In this document: positions 39,032 through 40,694 of the stretch, in pieces
How positions within the stretch are numbered: the stretch's first letter is position 1
Layout: each line of letters begins with the position of its first letter
Assembly: GCA_944349855.1 (NCBI GenBank)
Contig: CALVNS010000023.1
Location: 1 to 40,694 of the forward strand
Source: an uncultured Eubacteriales bacterium
Lineage (GTDB): Bacteria; Bacillota; Clostridia; Christensenellales; Aristaeellaceae
Reading direction: 5' to 3'
Length of the DNA stretch: 40,694 nt
Notes under the pieces: model-generated
Told to the model about the DNA's origin: nothing
Databases searched by the model: none
What the model saw: only the letters and a program-made list of their open reading frames with translations
Translations under genes and position numbers: made by a program

Positions 39032-40057
39032 TCACTTGAATGTGAAGGCCAGCGGCTCGCCAATCCCTACGCCCTCGTTTGACGAGGGATCGCCCGCCTG
39101 CAGGTAGAGCACGTCCGGCACCTCTTCCAGAGCGTCGACGCCGCTGCTGAGCAGCGAGGTGGACGTCGCCGGGATGCGCTCGCCCGCCTCGTCGAGCACG
39201 AGCACATCCACGTCCGCCCAGACCAGCTCGTCCTCCTTGGCGTCCGCATAGACGACCTCCACCACCGTCTGCAGCGGGGTGAACGTGAACGTCGCGCGCT
39301 CGATCTCGCGGCCCGCGAGCGCACCCGGATGGTCGAACGTGAACGTCTCGTTCAGGTCCGTATGGTCGGGCAGCTCAAATTCAAGGAACGTGGCCGAGCC
39401 CGCGTCCTGCCCTCCGACCTTGACCGGCTCCTCCGCGCCGTCATAGCGGAAATAGCCCACCTTGTAGCGCAGGTCGCGGCTGGGCAACGCCTTGCCATCG
39501 AAGGAGAGGATCATCGACAGCACGTTCGCCTCCTCCTGCTGGTACTCGAAGCCCATCGATTCGGGGACATACTCGTCCCCCGCCTCCGCGACGCACACCA
39601 GGTCCGGATCGAGCGGGCTGTATACGGTGCCGTACTGCGCCAGCAGCGCGTCCAGATCGACGCGCGGGTCGTCCAGCAGCGCCCAGGTCGTGCCCTCGGG
39701 GCTGCGGTATTCGATGACGACGTGCGTGGCAAAGCCATCCCAGACGGCCTCGCGTACGCTGGCCTCGACCTCCTCCACCTGGATGGACGCCTGCGGCCGG
39801 TCCACGATCTCCTGCGCCTGCTCGGGGATCTCCTCGCCGTACATCTCGCTCAGAAAGTCGCCGATGCCGTACTGGCGTGCGACGGCCAGCGCCGTGCCGC
39901 ACAGGGCCAGCAACAGCGCGCAGACGATGATGGCCGTGCGCAATGCATGCTTTTTCACGATGCGTTCCTCCTCCAATGTCGAAAGGGTTTGAGCAACGCG
40001 CGCAGGCAGGGCCTCCGGCAGCGGTTCATAAGCGCGCCGCCAATCTTCGCGTCTCAT
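39032..40057 (-). CDS. Membrane-anchored putative anti-sigma factor / ECF-operon protein
   Basis: A 341-residue protein with a short cytoplasmic N-terminus (residues 1-38, charged), one membrane segment (about 40-60, 'TAIIVCALLLALCGTALA') and a ~280-residue extracytoplasmic beta-rich domain of acidic character. No catalytic motif is seen. The start overlaps the stop of the sigma factor gene (ATGA), with AAGGAGGAG upstream, and a single-span partner directly behind an ECF sigma gene is normally its anti-sigma factor. The layout resembles clostridial proteins with DUF4179-type N-termini. Binding to the sigma factor is inferred from position. Released by a signal at the cell surface if it acts as such. 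Confidence 0.72.
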   Translation of the reverse strand: MRREDWRRAYEPLPEALPARVAQTLSTLEEERIVKKHALRTAIIVCALLLALCGTALAVARQYGIGDFLSEMYGEEIPEQAQEIVDRPQASIQVEEVEASVREAVWDGFATHVVIEYRSPEGTTWALLDDPRVDLDALLAQYGTVYSPLDPDLVCVAEAGDEYVPESMGFEYQQEEANVLSMILSFDGKALPSRDLRYKVGYFRYDGAEEPVKVGGQDAGSATFLEFELPDHTDLNETFTFDHPGALAGREIERATFTFTPLQTVVEVVYADAKEDELVWADVDVLVLDEAGERIPATSTSLLSSGVDALEEVPDVLYLQAGDPSSNEGVGIGEPLAFTFK

Positions 40058-40521
40058 TCGATCTCCTCCTTCAACGCCGCGCGCAGCGCAATGCGCGCAC
40101 GGGAAAGGCGGGAACAGATCGCGCCCTTCGTCGTCCTGGTGATGCGGGCGATCTCCGCCACGCTGTACCCCTCCATGTAGTGCAGCACGACCGCCGTACG
40201 CAGCTTCTGCGGCAACTGCGAAAGGGCCTCCTGCAGCTCCTCGTTTTGTGTGGCGGGCGGCTGAGGCGGCTCGACTTGCTCTACGGGCGTCGTGCGCTTC
40301 TGCCTGCGCTGGATGCCGATGCATTCCCGAATCAGAATGCGCGTCAGCCAGGTGGAAAAGCGCTGCTCATCCCGCAGGGTGTACAGCTTTTGCCAGGCCT
40401 TCAGGATCGCCTCGCCGACCGCGTCGAGGCGGTCTTGCTCGCACGAGAGGTAGCTGCACGCGACGCGATACATGCTCCCCTGCGCGTCGACGATTCGCCG
40501 CGCGAATTCCTCCCTGTCCAT
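40054..40521 (-). CDS. ECF-type RNA polymerase sigma factor (SigV-like)
   Basis: A 155-residue sigma-70-family factor with only regions 2 and 4. Region 2 spans about residues 8-75 ('VGEAILKAWQKLYTLRDEQRF', 'STWLTRILIRECIG'), and region 4 is at about 100-150 ('LPQKLRTAVVLHYMEGYSVAEIA', then 'TKGAICSRLSRAR'). Between them lies a Pro/Gln-rich linker. Such factors respond to envelope stress; SigV of Firmicutes responds to lysozyme. The ATG at 40521 has AGGAGGAA 5 bases upstream. It is coupled to a membrane-anchored partner by a 4-base overlap. Confidence 0.9.
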   Translation of the reverse strand: MDREEFARRIVDAQGSMYRVACSYLSCEQDRLDAVGEAILKAWQKLYTLRDEQRFSTWLTRILIRECIGIQRRQKRTTPVEQVEPPQPPATQNEELQEALSQLPQKLRTAVVLHYMEGYSVAEIARITRTTKGAICSRLSRARIALRAALKEEIE

Positions 40522-40564
40522 GCTGTTCCTCCTGTTTCCATCGCTTGAGCGCTCTTGCACCTAT

Positions 40565-40570
40565 TAGACG
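40565..40570 (-). promoter_or_regulatory. Possible ECF-type -10 element (CGTCTA) upstream of the sigma gene
   Basis: CGTCTA on the - strand, about 44 bases ahead of the sigma factor start, matches the -10 element of SigV/SigW/SigX-class promoters. The -35 element is not clear at the expected distance; an autoregulated promoter is possible. Confidence 0.35.
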
Positions 40571-40630
40571 GACAAATGCCCGGCCGGATTCGTCACCCAC
40601 ATATTTATTTTGCGGCGGCAATGAACACAT

Positions 40631-40669
40631 CCACCAGCGAAGCTGGTGGTTGTCACTATGCGGGCATAG
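40631..40669. other. Twin hairpins at window edge, possible IS200/IS605-type end
   Basis: Two perfect hairpins sit side by side: CCACCAGC/GCTGGTGG with loop GAA (40631-40649) and CTATGC/GCATAG (40656-40669). Neither is followed by a T run. The first resembles the subterminal hairpins of IS200/IS605-family elements, which single-strand transposases bind, but the element itself, if there, lies beyond the window. The rest of 40522-40694 shows no gene. Confidence 0.35.
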
Positions 40670-40694
40670 CCCTTTGTTCCTCGCGGACGCGTGC

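Noticed and set aside
39032-40324. A longer - strand start for the anti-sigma-like gene, reaching 40324
   Set aside because: It would overlap most of the sigma factor in another frame. The ATG at 40057 has AAGGAGGAG and the usual coupled overlap.
1-40694. CRISPR array, prophage or toxin-antitoxin system
   Set aside because: No regularly spaced repeats, no phage structural or integrase genes and no recognisable toxin-antitoxin pair were found; the only tandem repeats are the coding 81-bp units and the 12-bp array.

Overview
The window is about 40.7 kb of GC-rich, densely coded bacterial chromosome. It carries endospore genes (GerW/YtfJ with its YtfI partner, YunB, and a SpoIVFA-SpoIVFB pair), Firmicutes-type ribosome binding sites (GGAGG class), sigma-A-like promoters, a biotin-repressor operator of the Gram-positive type and three likely TTG starts. 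The most economical reading is a high-GC, spore-forming Clostridia-class organism; a genus cannot be named from this sequence alone. There is no phage, no CRISPR array and no rRNA. The only hint of a mobile element is a pair of hairpins at the extreme right edge. Layout, left to right. 1-1753 (+): the two halves of a ThrE-type Thr/Ser exporter, then a short-chain dehydrogenase. 1811-4215 (-): D,D-carboxypeptidase, GNAT acetyltransferase and RluB-type pseudouridine synthase, reading leftward. 4340-5587 (+): a histidyl-tRNA synthetase of unusual subtype. 5622-6709 (-): ytfI-ytfJ-like sporulation pair. 6869-16433 (+): exonuclease III, a YfcE phosphodiesterase, an ATP-grasp ligase and four consecutive GT39-like polytopic membrane glycosyltransferases in an A-B-A-B arrangement. 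16527-18065 (-): YebC and YunB. 18237-21353 (+): a class A penicillin-binding protein with tandem repeats in its cytoplasmic tail. 21417-23426 (-): a triple-LysM protein, an SGNH hydrolase and a phosphoribosyltransferase. 23674-23889 (+): a small membrane protein. 23945-25615 (-): phosphoglucomutase. 25784-26773 (+): a dUTPase fused to a free-methionine-sulfoxide-reductase GAF domain. 26834-29015 (-): AEC transporter, thymidine kinase and a MobB-like GTPase. 29158-30270 (+): TspO and BirA-regulated BioY. 30322-31101 (-): an APH(3')-type aminoglycoside kinase homologue. 31223-33000 (+): SpoIVFA-like, SpoIVFB-like, tRNA-Gln and tRNA-Glu. 33152-38990 (+): secreted 5'-nucleotidase, CutC, glycosylasparaginase and a NAD synthetase carrying a C-terminal Nudix domain. 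40521-39032 (-): an ECF sigma factor and its membrane partner. Most of the region is core housekeeping, envelope and sporulation functions. Three things stand out. Two composite house-cleaning enzymes occur in one window: dUTPase + fRMsr and NadE + Nudix. A duplicated two-gene module of GT39-like enzymes sits behind an ATP-grasp ligase. A chromosomal APH(3') homologue sits among core genes. The nucleotide theme (dUTPase, thymidine kinase, phosphoribosyltransferase, 5'-nucleotidase, NadE-Nudix) and the envelope theme (D,D-carboxypeptidase, PBP1A, LysM, GT39, ECF sigma) each recur, but they are spread over separate transcription units. Convergent gene pairs are each closed by one compact hairpin.
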